From contig JAEPNY010000003.1 in the NCBI GenBank assembly GCA_017643165.1, positions 409,156 through 473,155 of the forward strand: DNA of 64,000 bases. The letters are read 5' to 3'. Below, piece after piece: positions 45,366 to 53,946 of the stretch; the stretch's first letter is position 1, and each line of letters opens with the position of its first letter. The DNA comes from Psychroserpens sp. (GTDB lineage: Bacteria > Bacteroidota > Bacteroidia > Flavobacteriales > Flavobacteriaceae). The notes under the pieces were generated by a model. It was not told the DNA's origin, ran no database searches, and worked only from the letters and a program-made list of their open reading frames with translations. Position numbers and translations under genes: made by a program.

Positions 45366-45749
45366 TTACCAGTTATCTTCTTCTGGGTTTTCATAATAGT
45401 CATCTATATCGCGTCTATCTTTTTTCGTTGGTCGTCCAGTTCCTTTTTTGCGGTAATAATCTTTCGAATATTTTAGTAGATTTTGGGCTTGAAAAGCCTC
45501 TTTAGGTGTAATATCAGTTCTGTAGATATCTACCAACTTAGCTCCAACACGATGTTCAGGTAGATCATTCACCACTATTTTATAATTTATTTGATCCTTT
45601 CTAAGCTCGATAGTATCTGTTGCATAGACTTCTCGACTAGGCTTAACAACTTGCTCATTTACTTTAACCTGACCTTTTTTACATGCATTTGTTGCAATAC
45701 TTCTTGTTTTGTAATATCTAATGCACCAAAGGTATTTGTCTACTCGCAT
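45366..45749 (-). CDS. S4-domain RNA-binding protein (HslR/RqcP-like)
   Basis: The 127-residue protein has an N-terminal S4 domain (MRVDKYLWCIRYYKTRSIAT, KKGQVKVNEQVVKPSREV) and a basic linker (YYRKKGTGRPTKKDRRDID) with an acidic tail. Family members HslR and RqcP act on the 50S subunit with stalled peptidyl-tRNA, adding to ribosome rescue. That role is inferred here from the family. Gene order offers no partner. Confidence 0.88.
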   Translation of the reverse strand: MRVDKYLWCIRYYKTRSIATNACKKGQVKVNEQVVKPSREVYATDTIELRKDQINYKIVVNDLPEHRVGAKLVDIYRTDITPKEAFQAQNLLKYSKDYYRKKGTGRPTKKDRRDIDDYYENPEEDNW

Positions 45750-45876
45750 ATGATTTGTGTGAAATTGGCGTTAATAGTATTGCGCAAAACTATTATAATA
45801 TTGTATCTTGCGCCTTAAAATTAAGCAATATTGAACGATTCGAAAACCTTTCGAATAAAAGAAAATTTAAGTCAAC

Positions 45877-46824
45877 ATGAATATTAAACAGCGTATACTT
45901 TTTGTTCTGGTTATCATCGCTACAATCTCAGCATGTACACCAGACGAAGTGGAGTTTTCAATACCACCACCAAGAGATCGTGCTGAACAACAAATTACAG
46001 ATAATGATTCCTTACTGAATTATTTATCTACACATTATTATAATCGTAGTACGTTTGATGATACATCACAAGATTATTCAATTGATGATATTATCATTAC
46101 ACAATTACCAACCGATGATGACGGTAACTTTTTAGATTTACCGGATCCTGATAATAATGAACTATTGATTGATGCAGTTCAAACATTCAACTCTTCGTTT
46201 CAAGGAGCAGATTATGAATATTATGTATTAAACCTAAATCCTACTGCTTCTGGGGCGCAACCGAATTTCACAGATGATGTAAGTATTAAGTATAGTGGTA
46301 CCATGCAGGATGGTGATGACTTTGATAGTACACCAAACCCTATTACATTGGATCTAATTAGTGTCATTCCAGGATGGCGTGATGTATTACAGGATGTTAA
46401 TACTGCTGAAAGTGGGCCAACGGTTAATCCTGACGGTACAGTTTCATTTTCGAATTATGGTTTCGGTGTCATGTTTTTACCATCTGGTCTTGGTTATTTT
46501 AACGCACCACCTCCAGGTTCCGGTATTTTTGCTTATTCAAATTTGATATTCAAGTTTGAGCTTTATGATGCAACACCAAATGATCATGACAGTGATGGCA
46601 TATTATCACATTTAGAAGATTTAAATAATAATGAGGATATCACAGATGATGATACAGATGATGATGCAATCCCGAATTTCTTTGACGCGGATGACGATGG
46701 TGATGGTGTATTAACCATTAATGAAGATCTCAATAATGACGGTGATCCTACGAATGACGATAGTGACAATGATGGAATTCCAAATTATTTGGATGAAGAC
46801 TCTACAGAGTCGAATGAGTCGTAG
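45877..46824 (+). CDS. FKBP-type peptidylprolyl isomerase lipoprotein with acidic calcium-binding-like tail
   Basis: The 315-residue lipoprotein has a signal ending TISAC. The middle (~residues 110-230) is an FKBP-type domain: VSIKYSGTMQDGDDFDSTPN, VIPGWRDVLQDV, MFLPSGLGYF and IFKFELYD; the active-site Tyr, Trp and Phe positions fit. The C-terminal ~75 residues are Asp/Asn-rich repeats like thrombospondin type 3 calcium loops (DSDGILSHLED, DADDDGDGVLTI). It likely works in the periplasm or at the outer membrane. A strong terminator follows. Confidence 0.87.
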   Translation: MNIKQRILFVLVIIATISACTPDEVEFSIPPPRDRAEQQITDNDSLLNYLSTHYYNRSTFDDTSQDYSIDDIIITQLPTDDDGNFLDLPDPDNNELLIDAVQTFNSSFQGADYEYYVLNLNPTASGAQPNFTDDVSIKYSGTMQDGDDFDSTPNPITLDLISVIPGWRDVLQDVNTAESGPTVNPDGTVSFSNYGFGVMFLPSGLGYFNAPPPGSGIFAYSNLIFKFELYDATPNDHDSDGILSHLEDLNNNEDITDDDTDDDAIPNFFDADDDGDGVLTINEDLNNDGDPTNDDSDNDGIPNYLDEDSTESNES

Positions 46825-46842
46825 ATCAAAATATAATTAAAT

Positions 46843-46880
46843 AAAAAAGACGCTATTGTTCAATAGCGTCTTTTTTATTT
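46843..46880. terminator. Bidirectional terminator after the FKBP gene
   Basis: AGACGCTATT and AATAGCGTCT pair with a GTTC loop, flanked by A- and T-runs. It serves the two convergent genes. Confidence 0.93.
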
Positions 46881-46891
46881 TGAATACTTAT

Positions 46892-47482
46892 TTAAAGTGC
46901 AATTGATAAACTAAGAATTAATTGATCTGGTCGCGTATCAATGCGGCTCACAGCGCCTTCACCTAGATTGTTACCAATAAACGTCGCTTCGTTATTACTA
47001 AAACCTCTTTCATATCTTAGGTCTATACCGATCTTATTCAGGTTTAAACCAATTCCGAAGTTCAACCCTACAGAAAAGTCGTTTTCTACGTTATCAATAT
47101 TGATACCATCAAATTCGGTGTCTAAGATATATTGAAATGAAGGTCCACCAAACACACTAACTGGTCCAATAATCTTAGCACCTACTAACAATGGAAGATC
47201 GAGTTTTTTCATATCGAAATCATCACTGTTATAGTCACTCTTTGTACTGGTATAAACAAGTTCAGGTCGGAAATAAAGATCATTTCCGATTTTTCCAAAG
47301 ACACCAATATGGTAGCCTATATTACGATCTGGATCTTGTGCATTTTCGCTTATCGACTCGAAATAATCGCCATTTGCGTTGTAATTCAATCCAGCTTTAA
47401 TACCAAAAGAAGATCCCTTTTGTGCATTAAGGTTCAAACAAAATAATGTAATGAATAAGGTACTTACTACTAATTTTTGCAT
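46892..47482 (-). CDS. Outer-membrane beta-barrel protein, PorT/OMP_b-brl-like
   Basis: The 196-residue protein has a signal peptide (MQKLVVSTLFITLFCLNLNAQ would exceed the quoting limit; it ends LNLNAQ). The rest is alternating beta strands typical of small barrels: SSFGIKAGLNYNANG, YFRPELVYTST, FGGPSFQYILDTEF, SVGLNFGIGLNLNKIGID and a last strand DQLILSLSIAL with C-terminal Leu. It probably sits in the outer membrane; function unknown. It is read towards the terminator shared with the FKBP gene. Confidence 0.87.
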   Translation of the reverse strand: MQKLVVSTLFITLFCLNLNAQKGSSFGIKAGLNYNANGDYFESISENAQDPDRNIGYHIGVFGKIGNDLYFRPELVYTSTKSDYNSDDFDMKKLDLPLLVGAKIIGPVSVFGGPSFQYILDTEFDGINIDNVENDFSVGLNFGIGLNLNKIGIDLRYERGFSNNEATFIGNNLGEGAVSRIDTRPDQLILSLSIAL

Positions 47483-47560
47483 AATATTCGTTTTTTGTGA
47501 TTTTGATGTATAATATCAAAAACGTTGCCAAACCGAATTTATTTTTTTGATGAAGGCACA

Positions 47561-47600
47561 AAAAAACTGACTCAATTACTATATTTAAATCGAGTCAGTT
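47561..47600 (-). terminator. Terminator after the transketolase operon
   Basis: On the minus strand AACTGACTC (47600-47592) pairs with GAGTCAGTT (47573-47565) and a T-run follows. Confidence 0.85.
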
Positions 47601-47623
47601 AGAATTAGAAGTTAGTAAATCAA

Positions 47624-48577
47624 TTACTTACGCGTCAAAACGTTTTTAGTTGCTTTGATTATTGCGTTCGCATTTAACCCATATTTTTCCATCAGTTGAG
47701 CTGGAGTTCCAGACTCACCAAACGTATCATTAGTGGCAACAAATTCTTGAGGCGACGGGTTATTTTCTGCTAATACACGCGCAACACTTTCACCAAGTCC
47801 ACCTAAGTAATTATGTTCTTCCGCAGTAACTATGCAACCTGTTTTCGCAACAGAATTAAGAATCGCGTCTTTATCTAATGGTTTAATCGTATGAATGTTG
47901 ATGACCTCTGCCGAAATACCTTCTTCGTGTAATGCTTTTGAAGCCTCTAACGCTTCCCATACTAAATGACCAGTTGCAACGATTGTAACATCGGTACCTT
48001 CCGTTAATTGAACTGCTTTTCCAATTTCAAACGTTTGGTCTTCCGCTGTAAAATTTGCCACTTTAGGACGCCCAAATCTCAAGTATACTGGACCATGGTG
48101 ATTTGCGATAGCAATTGTAGCCGCTTTGGTTTGGTTATAATCGCACGTATTGATGACCGTCATTCCAGGTAACATTTTCATTAGACCAATATCCTCTAAT
48201 ATCTGGTGTGTCGCACCATCTTCACCTAATGTTAATCCGGCGTGAGATGCACATATCTTGACATTTTTATGTGAGTAAGCAACACTTTGTCTGATTTGAT
48301 CATAAACTCGTCCTGTAGAAAAATTTGCGAAAGTTCCAGTAAACGGAATCTTACCACCAATTGTCATACCAGCAGCCAAACCTATCATGTTGGCTTCAGC
48401 AATTCCAACTTGAAAGAAACGCTCAGGATGATTTGCTTTAAATTCATCCATTTTAAGTGAACCAATAAGATCAGCACATAAGGCTACCACATTTTCATTT
48501 TTTTTGCCTAGTTCAGTTAGTCCTGCGCCAAACCCTGATCGTGTATCTTTATTTCCTGTATTTGTATATGTTTTCAT
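47624..48577 (-). CDS. Transketolase, C-terminal subunit (split)
   Basis: The 317-residue protein contains the pyrimidine-binding domain of transketolase (DLIGSLKMDEF, FQVGIAEANMIGLAAGMTIGGK, SHAGLTLGEDGATHQ) and the C-terminal domain (VTAEEHNYLGGLGESVARVL). It works with the N-terminal subunit encoded 19 bp upstream to move two-carbon units in the pentose phosphate pathway. Split transketolase genes are common in Bacteroidota and archaea. Confidence 0.93.
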   Translation of the reverse strand: MKTYTNTGNKDTRSGFGAGLTELGKKNENVVALCADLIGSLKMDEFKANHPERFFQVGIAEANMIGLAAGMTIGGKIPFTGTFANFSTGRVYDQIRQSVAYSHKNVKICASHAGLTLGEDGATHQILEDIGLMKMLPGMTVINTCDYNQTKAATIAIANHHGPVYLRFGRPKVANFTAEDQTFEIGKAVQLTEGTDVTIVATGHLVWEALEASKALHEEGISAEVINIHTIKPLDKDAILNSVAKTGCIVTAEEHNYLGGLGESVARVLAENNPSPQEFVATNDTFGESGTPAQLMEKYGLNANAIIKATKNVLTRK

Positions 48578-48596
48578 TTTCGTTTCGTTGCTAATT

Positions 48597-49442
48597 TTAA
48601 TAATCTCCTATTGTTTCGTCGTTTTGAGCTAACCCAATAGCCAATTGTTCGTCATTAGGAGCTTTTCCGTGCCATGCATGTGTATGCATCATAAAATCAA
48701 CACCATTACCCATAACTGTCTTTAATAAAACACAAACTGGCTTTCCTTGTCCGGTTAGTGTTTTTGCATGTTCCATTCCATTTAAAATAGCATCCATATT
48801 ATTGCCTTCTTCAATTTCTACAACAGTCCAGCCGAATGCTTCAAATTTAGCCTTGACACTTCCTAGAGAAAGTACATCATCAGTAGCACCATCAATTTGT
48901 TGACCATTTAGATCAATGGTTGAAATGATATTATCAACTTTATGTGCAGCGGCGTACATAATACCTTCCCAGTTTTGACCTTCTTGAAGTTCGCCATCGC
49001 CATGAAGACTATAAACAAGGTGATTATCATTGTTCAACTTCTTTGTTTGGGCTGCACCAATAGCAACACTAAATCCTTGGCCTAAAGAACCTGAAGCAAC
49101 GCGCACTCCAGGAAGTCCCTCATGTGTAGTTGGATGTCCTTGAAGTCTAGAATTAATCAATCTGAATGTATTTAATTCATCTACTGGGAAATATCCTGAT
49201 CGCGCCAGAATGCTATAGAACACTGGTGAAATATGACCATTGGATAAGAAGAAAATGTCTTCTCCAATTCCATCCATATGAAATGTGTCTTTACGGTCCA
49301 TTATGTTTTGAAAAAGCGCTACGAAAAATTCAGCGCATCCAAGAGATCCGCCAGGATGTCCAGAGTTCACCTTATGCACCATGCGTAAGATGTCTCTTCG
49401 AACTTGGGTTGTTAAGTCTTCTAGTTGTTGTGTGTTTGGCAT
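48597..49442 (-). CDS. Transketolase, N-terminal subunit (split)
   Basis: The 281-residue protein is the thiamine-diphosphate-binding half: HKVNSGHPGGSLGCAEFF, GVRVASGSLGQGFSVAIG and the ThDP motif YSLHGDGELQEGQNWE followed by STIDLNGQQIDG. It opens the two-gene unit, with a good promoter at 49468-49498, and the C-terminal half follows after 19 bp. Together they form a functional transketolase. Confidence 0.93.
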   Translation of the reverse strand: MPNTQQLEDLTTQVRRDILRMVHKVNSGHPGGSLGCAEFFVALFQNIMDRKDTFHMDGIGEDIFFLSNGHISPVFYSILARSGYFPVDELNTFRLINSRLQGHPTTHEGLPGVRVASGSLGQGFSVAIGAAQTKKLNNDNHLVYSLHGDGELQEGQNWEGIMYAAAHKVDNIISTIDLNGQQIDGATDDVLSLGSVKAKFEAFGWTVVEIEEGNNMDAILNGMEHAKTLTGQGKPVCVLLKTVMGNGVDFMMHTHAWHGKAPNDEQLAIGLAQNDETIGDY

Positions 49443-49467
49443 ATGCTTAATCTGTGTAAATTAAGCG

Positions 49468-49498
49468 CAAAAATAAAGTTTTCAAGTAGCTAATCAAA
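49468..49498 (-). promoter_or_regulatory. Promoter of the split transketolase operon
   Basis: On the minus strand, TTTG (49498-49495), 19 bp, then TATTTTTG (49475-49468), with C next. It is 25 bp upstream of the ATG. Confidence 0.72.
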
Positions 49499-49634
49499 AA
49501 TAGAATCATTACACTTATCAACGATTTCAGTCAGTTGCTAACAATTTTGATAATTTGAAAATTCAGAGGTGTTATTTGCCTATCTTCACGCGCAATTTTA
49601 TTATTTGTTTAAGAGCATAATACAACTAGATAAT

Positions 49635-49643
49635 TATCTTTGC
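49635..49643 (+). promoter_or_regulatory. -7 element of tgt
   Basis: TATCTTTGC matches TAnnTTTG and ends 19 bp before the ATG. The -33 element is not clear. It drives tgt, the LptF/G gene and the EamA gene. Confidence 0.6.
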
Positions 49644-49662
49644 CCACTGACGACCTTTTCTT

Positions 49663-50793
49663 ATGACATTTAAACTAGAAGCTAAGGATAACCAAAGTAA
49701 AGCGAGAGCTGGAATCATGACAACAGACCATGGCGTGATCGAGACTCCCATTTTTATGCCTGTTGGGACAGTAGCTTCTGTAAAAGGAGTTCACCAACGT
49801 GAGCTAAGAAATGATATTAATCCAGATATCATTTTAGGTAATACCTATCATCTTTATCTACGACCACAAACACCAATTTTAGAGCAAGCTGGAGGACTAC
49901 ATAAATTCATGAATTGGGATCGTAATATTTTAACCGATTCTGGTGGCTATCAAGTGTATTCACTTTCAGCAAATCGTAAAATTAAAGAGGAAGGCGTCAA
50001 GTTTAAGTCCCATATTGATGGTAGTTATCATGTATTCACTCCAGAAAATGTTATGGAGGTTCAACGTAGTATAGGCGCAGACATCATAATGGCATTTGAT
50101 GAGTGTACGCCTTATCCGTGTGACTATAATTATGCTAAACGATCAATGCATATGACACATCGTTGGTTGGAGCGCTGTTTGACACATCTTGATAAAACGC
50201 CACTTAAATATGATTATAACCAAACATTTTTTCCAATTGTTCAAGGGAGTACGTATAAGGACCTCAGAAAACAATCGGCTGAATATATTGCCAATGTAGG
50301 CGCCGAGGGAAATGCGATTGGAGGCTTGTCTGTAGGAGAACCTGCAGAAGAGATGTATGCGATGACCGATGTTGTATGTGATATACTGCCTTGGGATAAA
50401 CCAAGATATTTAATGGGAGTTGGTACACCAATCAATATCCTTGAAAACATTGCATTAGGTGTCGATATGTTTGATTGTGTGATGCCAACAAGAAATGCGA
50501 GAAATGGTATGTTATTTACTGCTCACGGCACGATCAATATTAAAAACCTTAAATGGGCTGATGATTTTTCACCTATTGATGAGATGGGAATCACTTTTGT
50601 AGACACCGAGTATAGTAAAGCCTATCTCAGGCATTTGTTTACGGTGAATGAATTATTAGGAAAGCAAATCGCTACAATACATAATTTAGGGTTTTATTTG
50701 TGGCTGGTTAGAGAGGCTAGAAAACATATATTAGCAGGTGATTTCAATGAATGGAAAAATAAAATGGTAAAGCAAATGTCTAATCGATTATAG
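49663..50793 (+). CDS. tgt: tRNA-guanine transglycosylase Tgt lacking canonical zinc cysteines
   Basis: The 376-residue enzyme swaps guanine-34 for a queuine precursor in GUN tRNAs. Motifs: GNTYHLYLRP, the catalytic Asp in ILTDSGGYQVYSL, IMAFDECTPYP, IGGLSVGEP, and the nucleophile Asp in DMFDCVMPTRNARNG. The C-terminal zinc site CxCxxC is absent; the same stretch reads GITFVDTEYSKAYLRHL, and only the His of TIHNL remains. It starts an operon: the LptF/G gene follows 2 bp later and the EamA gene overlaps that. Confidence 0.94.
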   Translation: MTFKLEAKDNQSKARAGIMTTDHGVIETPIFMPVGTVASVKGVHQRELRNDINPDIILGNTYHLYLRPQTPILEQAGGLHKFMNWDRNILTDSGGYQVYSLSANRKIKEEGVKFKSHIDGSYHVFTPENVMEVQRSIGADIIMAFDECTPYPCDYNYAKRSMHMTHRWLERCLTHLDKTPLKYDYNQTFFPIVQGSTYKDLRKQSAEYIANVGAEGNAIGGLSVGEPAEEMYAMTDVVCDILPWDKPRYLMGVGTPINILENIALGVDMFDCVMPTRNARNGMLFTAHGTINIKNLKWADDFSPIDEMGITFVDTEYSKAYLRHLFTVNELLGKQIATIHNLGFYLWLVREARKHILAGDFNEWKNKMVKQMSNRL

Positions 50794-50795
50794 TT

Positions 50796-51866
50796 TTGAA
50801 GATATTAGATTGGTACATATTAAAGCGTTATTTATTCACATTTTTGATGATGTTATTACTGTTTATTCCTATCGGGATAACAGTTAATCTTGCGGAGAAA
50901 ATTGGAAAAATACTCGAACGTCAAGTTCCATTTCCTGATGTAGCGCAATATTACTTAGATTTTACAATTTATTTCGCCAACTTATTATTCCCAATATTTT
51001 TATTTCTCTCAGTAATTTGGTTTACGTCGAAATTGGCTAACAATACAGAGGTTGTAGCTTTTCTGAGTTCAGGAGTATCATTTTGGAGATTTCTACGACC
51101 ATATATGATTGGAGCGACCATCATTGCAATATTTGCTTTAATAATGGGATTATACTTGGCGCCGAGTGCTAGTAAAGGATTTAACGAATTTAAGTACAAG
51201 CATCTTAAAACTAACGCTCAGGTCGTTCAAACTAAAAACATTTATAGGCAAGTAAATGATAATGATTATATCTTCGTAAGCAATTTCAATCCTGTTACAA
51301 AACAAGGTAGTAATTTCACTTTAGAACACTTTGAAGGCAATAGGCTTGTTTATAAAATTACGGCAAATTCAATAAAGGATAATGATTCAACATATCGATT
51401 GTTAGCTTACACGAAAAGAACCTTTACTGATAATGAAGACATCGTAGAATTTTCGAGACGAAAAGATATTGCTTTTAATTTTGAAGCGGAGGATCTAACG
51501 CCTGAAGAGTATATTGCTGAAACGTTGCAATATGGCGAACTTGTTAGATTCATAGAAAAGGAAAAACGAAGAGGCTCATCAAATATTGGAAGATATATGG
51601 TTGTGAAATACAAAAAATGGAGTTTACCGGTTTCTGTATTTATCTTGACCATTATCGCTGTAGCGGTATCATCTATCAAGCGAAGAGGAGGTATGGGTGT
51701 GAATTTGGCATTTGGTATTACCATCGCAATGATCTTTGTTTTCTTTGATAAAGTATTTGGTGTTATGGCAGAGCAATCAAGTTTTAACCCGCTCATAGCA
51801 GTCTGGTTTCCTAATATCGTTTTTGGTATATTAGCCGCATATCTGCTGTATAATGCCAAACGCTAA
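50796..51866 (+). CDS. LptF/LptG-family lipopolysaccharide export permease
   Basis: The 356-residue inner-membrane protein has two helices near the N-terminus, a periplasmic region (residues ~120-270) and three C-terminal helices, as in LptF/LptG of the LPS transport machine. The start is TTG at 50796 (reads as MKILDWYILKRYLFTF), the usual family opening, with no ATG nearby. It lies 2 bp after the tgt stop, and its last 14 bp overlap the EamA gene. Whether it is LptF or LptG is not clear. Confidence 0.9.
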   Translation: MKILDWYILKRYLFTFLMMLLLFIPIGITVNLAEKIGKILERQVPFPDVAQYYLDFTIYFANLLFPIFLFLSVIWFTSKLANNTEVVAFLSSGVSFWRFLRPYMIGATIIAIFALIMGLYLAPSASKGFNEFKYKHLKTNAQVVQTKNIYRQVNDNDYIFVSNFNPVTKQGSNFTLEHFEGNRLVYKITANSIKDNDSTYRLLAYTKRTFTDNEDIVEFSRRKDIAFNFEAEDLTPEEYIAETLQYGELVRFIEKEKRRGSSNIGRYMVVKYKKWSLPVSVFILTIIAVAVSSIKRRGGMGVNLAFGITIAMIFVFFDKVFGVMAEQSSFNPLIAVWFPNIVFGILAAYLLYNAKR

Positions 51867-52767
51867 ACTTCAAAATTATCTTCATCTACACTTCTTAGTA
51901 TTTATTGCAGGATTTACTGCGATTTTGGGAGAGCTTATTTCGATAGGATCGTCGGCCTTAGTTTGGTACCGTATGTTAATCGCAGGTATTCTCATGTATT
52001 TGTACATTAAGCTCTTCAAACTTAATATTAATGTTTCGGCAAAAACTAAACTTAAGTTTTACGGTGCAGGTGTAATTATTGCACTACATTGGATTACATT
52101 TTTTGAAGCAATAAATCAATCCAATGTTTCAATTACACTGGCAATGTTCTCAACAGGTGCTTTTTTCGCATCGTTTATCGAACCGCTGATATACAAACGA
52201 AAGATTATCTGGTACGAAATACTATTTGGACTAATTGTTATTTTAGGTGTTTTTCTAATTACACAGAGCGAAATACAATATTTGAACGGCATTTTGCTCG
52301 GAATTTCATCGGCCTTGTTTTCAACCTTATTTGCTGTCATTAACGGTAGGTTTATTGAACAATATAGCGCGACGACGATCTCGTTTTATGAGTTCATAAG
52401 TGGTGTTTTCTTTTTGTCACTATTCATAATGATTTTCAATGACGGTTTTTCAGTTGAATTTTTTACACTTTCCGTAAACGATTGGATTTACATTTTTATT
52501 TTAGCATCTATATGTACAGCTTATGCATTTATCGGATCGGTAAAAGTGATGCGCTATATAAGCCCTTATACCGTCGTCTTAACATATAATCTTGAGCCAA
52601 TCTATGGAATCGCCCTTGCTTTGTTACTTTTCCCGAAGACTGAGACAATGAGTACGCAATTTTATTATGGTGCATTTTTGGTTTTAGCGACTGTTTTGGC
52701 CGACGGATTTTTAAAATATAGAAAGAGTAATAAAAAGCATAATGCAGTATCAAATAAACCGAATTAA
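51853..52767 (+). CDS. EamA/DMT-family transporter
   Basis: The 304-residue protein has about ten hydrophobic helices in two similar halves (DMT/EamA fold): start LQNYLHLHFLVFIAGFTAI-like region, then SALVWYRMLIAGILMYLY and, in the second half, GSVKVMRYISPYTVVLTYNLEP. Such carriers export or import small metabolites; the substrate is unknown. Its ATG at 51853 overlaps the LptF/G gene by 14 bp, so it is co-transcribed with tgt. Confidence 0.88.
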   Translation: MPNAKLQNYLHLHFLVFIAGFTAILGELISIGSSALVWYRMLIAGILMYLYIKLFKLNINVSAKTKLKFYGAGVIIALHWITFFEAINQSNVSITLAMFSTGAFFASFIEPLIYKRKIIWYEILFGLIVILGVFLITQSEIQYLNGILLGISSALFSTLFAVINGRFIEQYSATTISFYEFISGVFFLSLFIMIFNDGFSVEFFTLSVNDWIYIFILASICTAYAFIGSVKVMRYISPYTVVLTYNLEPIYGIALALLLFPKTETMSTQFYYGAFLVLATVLADGFLKYRKSNKKHNAVSNKPN

Positions 52768-52773
52768 AGTTTT

Positions 52774-52782
52774 TATATTTGC
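52774..52782 (+). promoter_or_regulatory. -7 element of accA
   Basis: TATATTTGC fits the consensus and lies 43 bp before the ATG. No convincing -33 TTG. Confidence 0.6.
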
Positions 52783-52825
52783 ATCAACTAACTAATACTA
52801 CAAATACTAATAAATCAAAATTTCA

Positions 52826-53779
52826 ATGGAATATTTAGATTTTGAAATGCCTATTAAGGAGTTACAGGATCAACTCGAAAAGTGTCAGTTGATAGGAGAG
52901 GAAAGCGATGTTGATGTAACACAGACCTGTAAAAAAATAGAAAAGAAATTACTAGAAACTAAAAAGGATATCTACAAGAATTTGACCGCTTGGCAACGTG
53001 TTCAATTGTCAAGACATCCTAATCGTCCTTACACCCTAGACCATATCAAAGCCATTTGTGGTGATTCATTTTTGGAGCTTCATGGTGATCGAAATGTCAA
53101 AGATGATAAGGCGATGATTGGTGGTTTAGGTAAAATTGGTGACCAAAGTTATATGTTCATTGGTCAACAAAAAGGATTTAATACTAAAACGCGTCAGTAT
53201 AGAAATTTCGGAATGTCGAATCCAGAAGGGTACAGAAAAGCATTGCGATTAATGAAGTCTGCAGAGAAGTTTGGAATTCCGGTAGTAACATTAATCGATA
53301 CACCAGGTGCATACCCAGGGCTAGAAGCCGAAGAGCGTGGCCAAGGAGAAGCAATTGCTAGAAATATTCTAGAAATGACCAGACTAAAGGTGCCTATCAT
53401 CACAGTTATTATTGGTGAAGGCGCATCGGGAGGCGCTTTAGGTATTGGCGTTGGTGATCACGTATTGATGTTAGAAAACACTTGGTATTCAGTGATTTCA
53501 CCAGAGTCATGTTCGTCGATATTATGGAGAAGCTGGGAGTACAAAGAACAAGCAGCTGAAGCCTTAAAATTGACAGCACCTGATATGAAAAGGCTAAAAT
53601 TGGTCGATAAAATTATAAAAGAACCATTAGGAGGTGCGCACTCAGATAAAGAGGCGACGTTTTTAGCTGTTAAAACAGCTATCGAAAAAAGTTATGAGGA
53701 ACTTCAAAACTTATCACCAAAAGAATTGGTGAATCAGCGTATGGATAAATATTTGTCTATGGGCGTTTACAAAGGCTAA
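52826..53779 (+). CDS. accA: Acetyl-CoA carboxylase carboxyltransferase subunit alpha
   Basis: The 317-residue subunit carboxylates acetyl-CoA with AccD to make malonyl-CoA for fatty-acid synthesis. Motifs: [59 protein letters not shown] and [18 protein letters not shown]. It is transcribed alone with its own -7 element and terminator. Confidence 0.96.
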   Translation: MEYLDFEMPIKELQDQLEKCQLIGEESDVDVTQTCKKIEKKLLETKKDIYKNLTAWQRVQLSRHPNRPYTLDHIKAICGDSFLELHGDRNVKDDKAMIGGLGKIGDQSYMFIGQQKGFNTKTRQYRNFGMSNPEGYRKALRLMKSAEKFGIPVVTLIDTPGAYPGLEAEERGQGEAIARNILEMTRLKVPIITVIIGEGASGGALGIGVGDHVLMLENTWYSVISPESCSSILWRSWEYKEQAAEALKLTAPDMKRLKLVDKIIKEPLGGAHSDKEATFLAVKTAIEKSYEELQNLSPKELVNQRMDKYLSMGVYKG

Positions 53780-53801
53780 ACCTTATAACATAGCGATTTA
53801 G

Positions 53802-53835
53802 AAAAACTGATACCTTTTGGTTTCGGTTTTTTTTT
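53802..53835 (+). terminator. Terminator after accA
   Basis: AAAACTGATACC pairs imperfectly with GGTTTCGGTTTT (one mismatch, one G-T), loop TTTT, then a long T-run. Confidence 0.8.
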
Positions 53836-53933
53836 CGCTATTAACAATATAATCAAGTTATTAACAGTTCAATTGTTGAAGAGTTGTTAAGATTGAACAC
53901 TGCCATAATTCAATTTTAAAACACATTTTTAGT

Positions 53934-53942
53934 TACATTCGC
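53934..53942 (+). promoter_or_regulatory. -7 element of dnaB, directly before the ATG
   Basis: TACATTCGC is a variant of TAnnTTTG ending 4 bp before the dnaB ATG at 53947. A start site just downstream would give a leaderless message. Confidence 0.45.
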
Positions 53943-53946
53943 AGTT

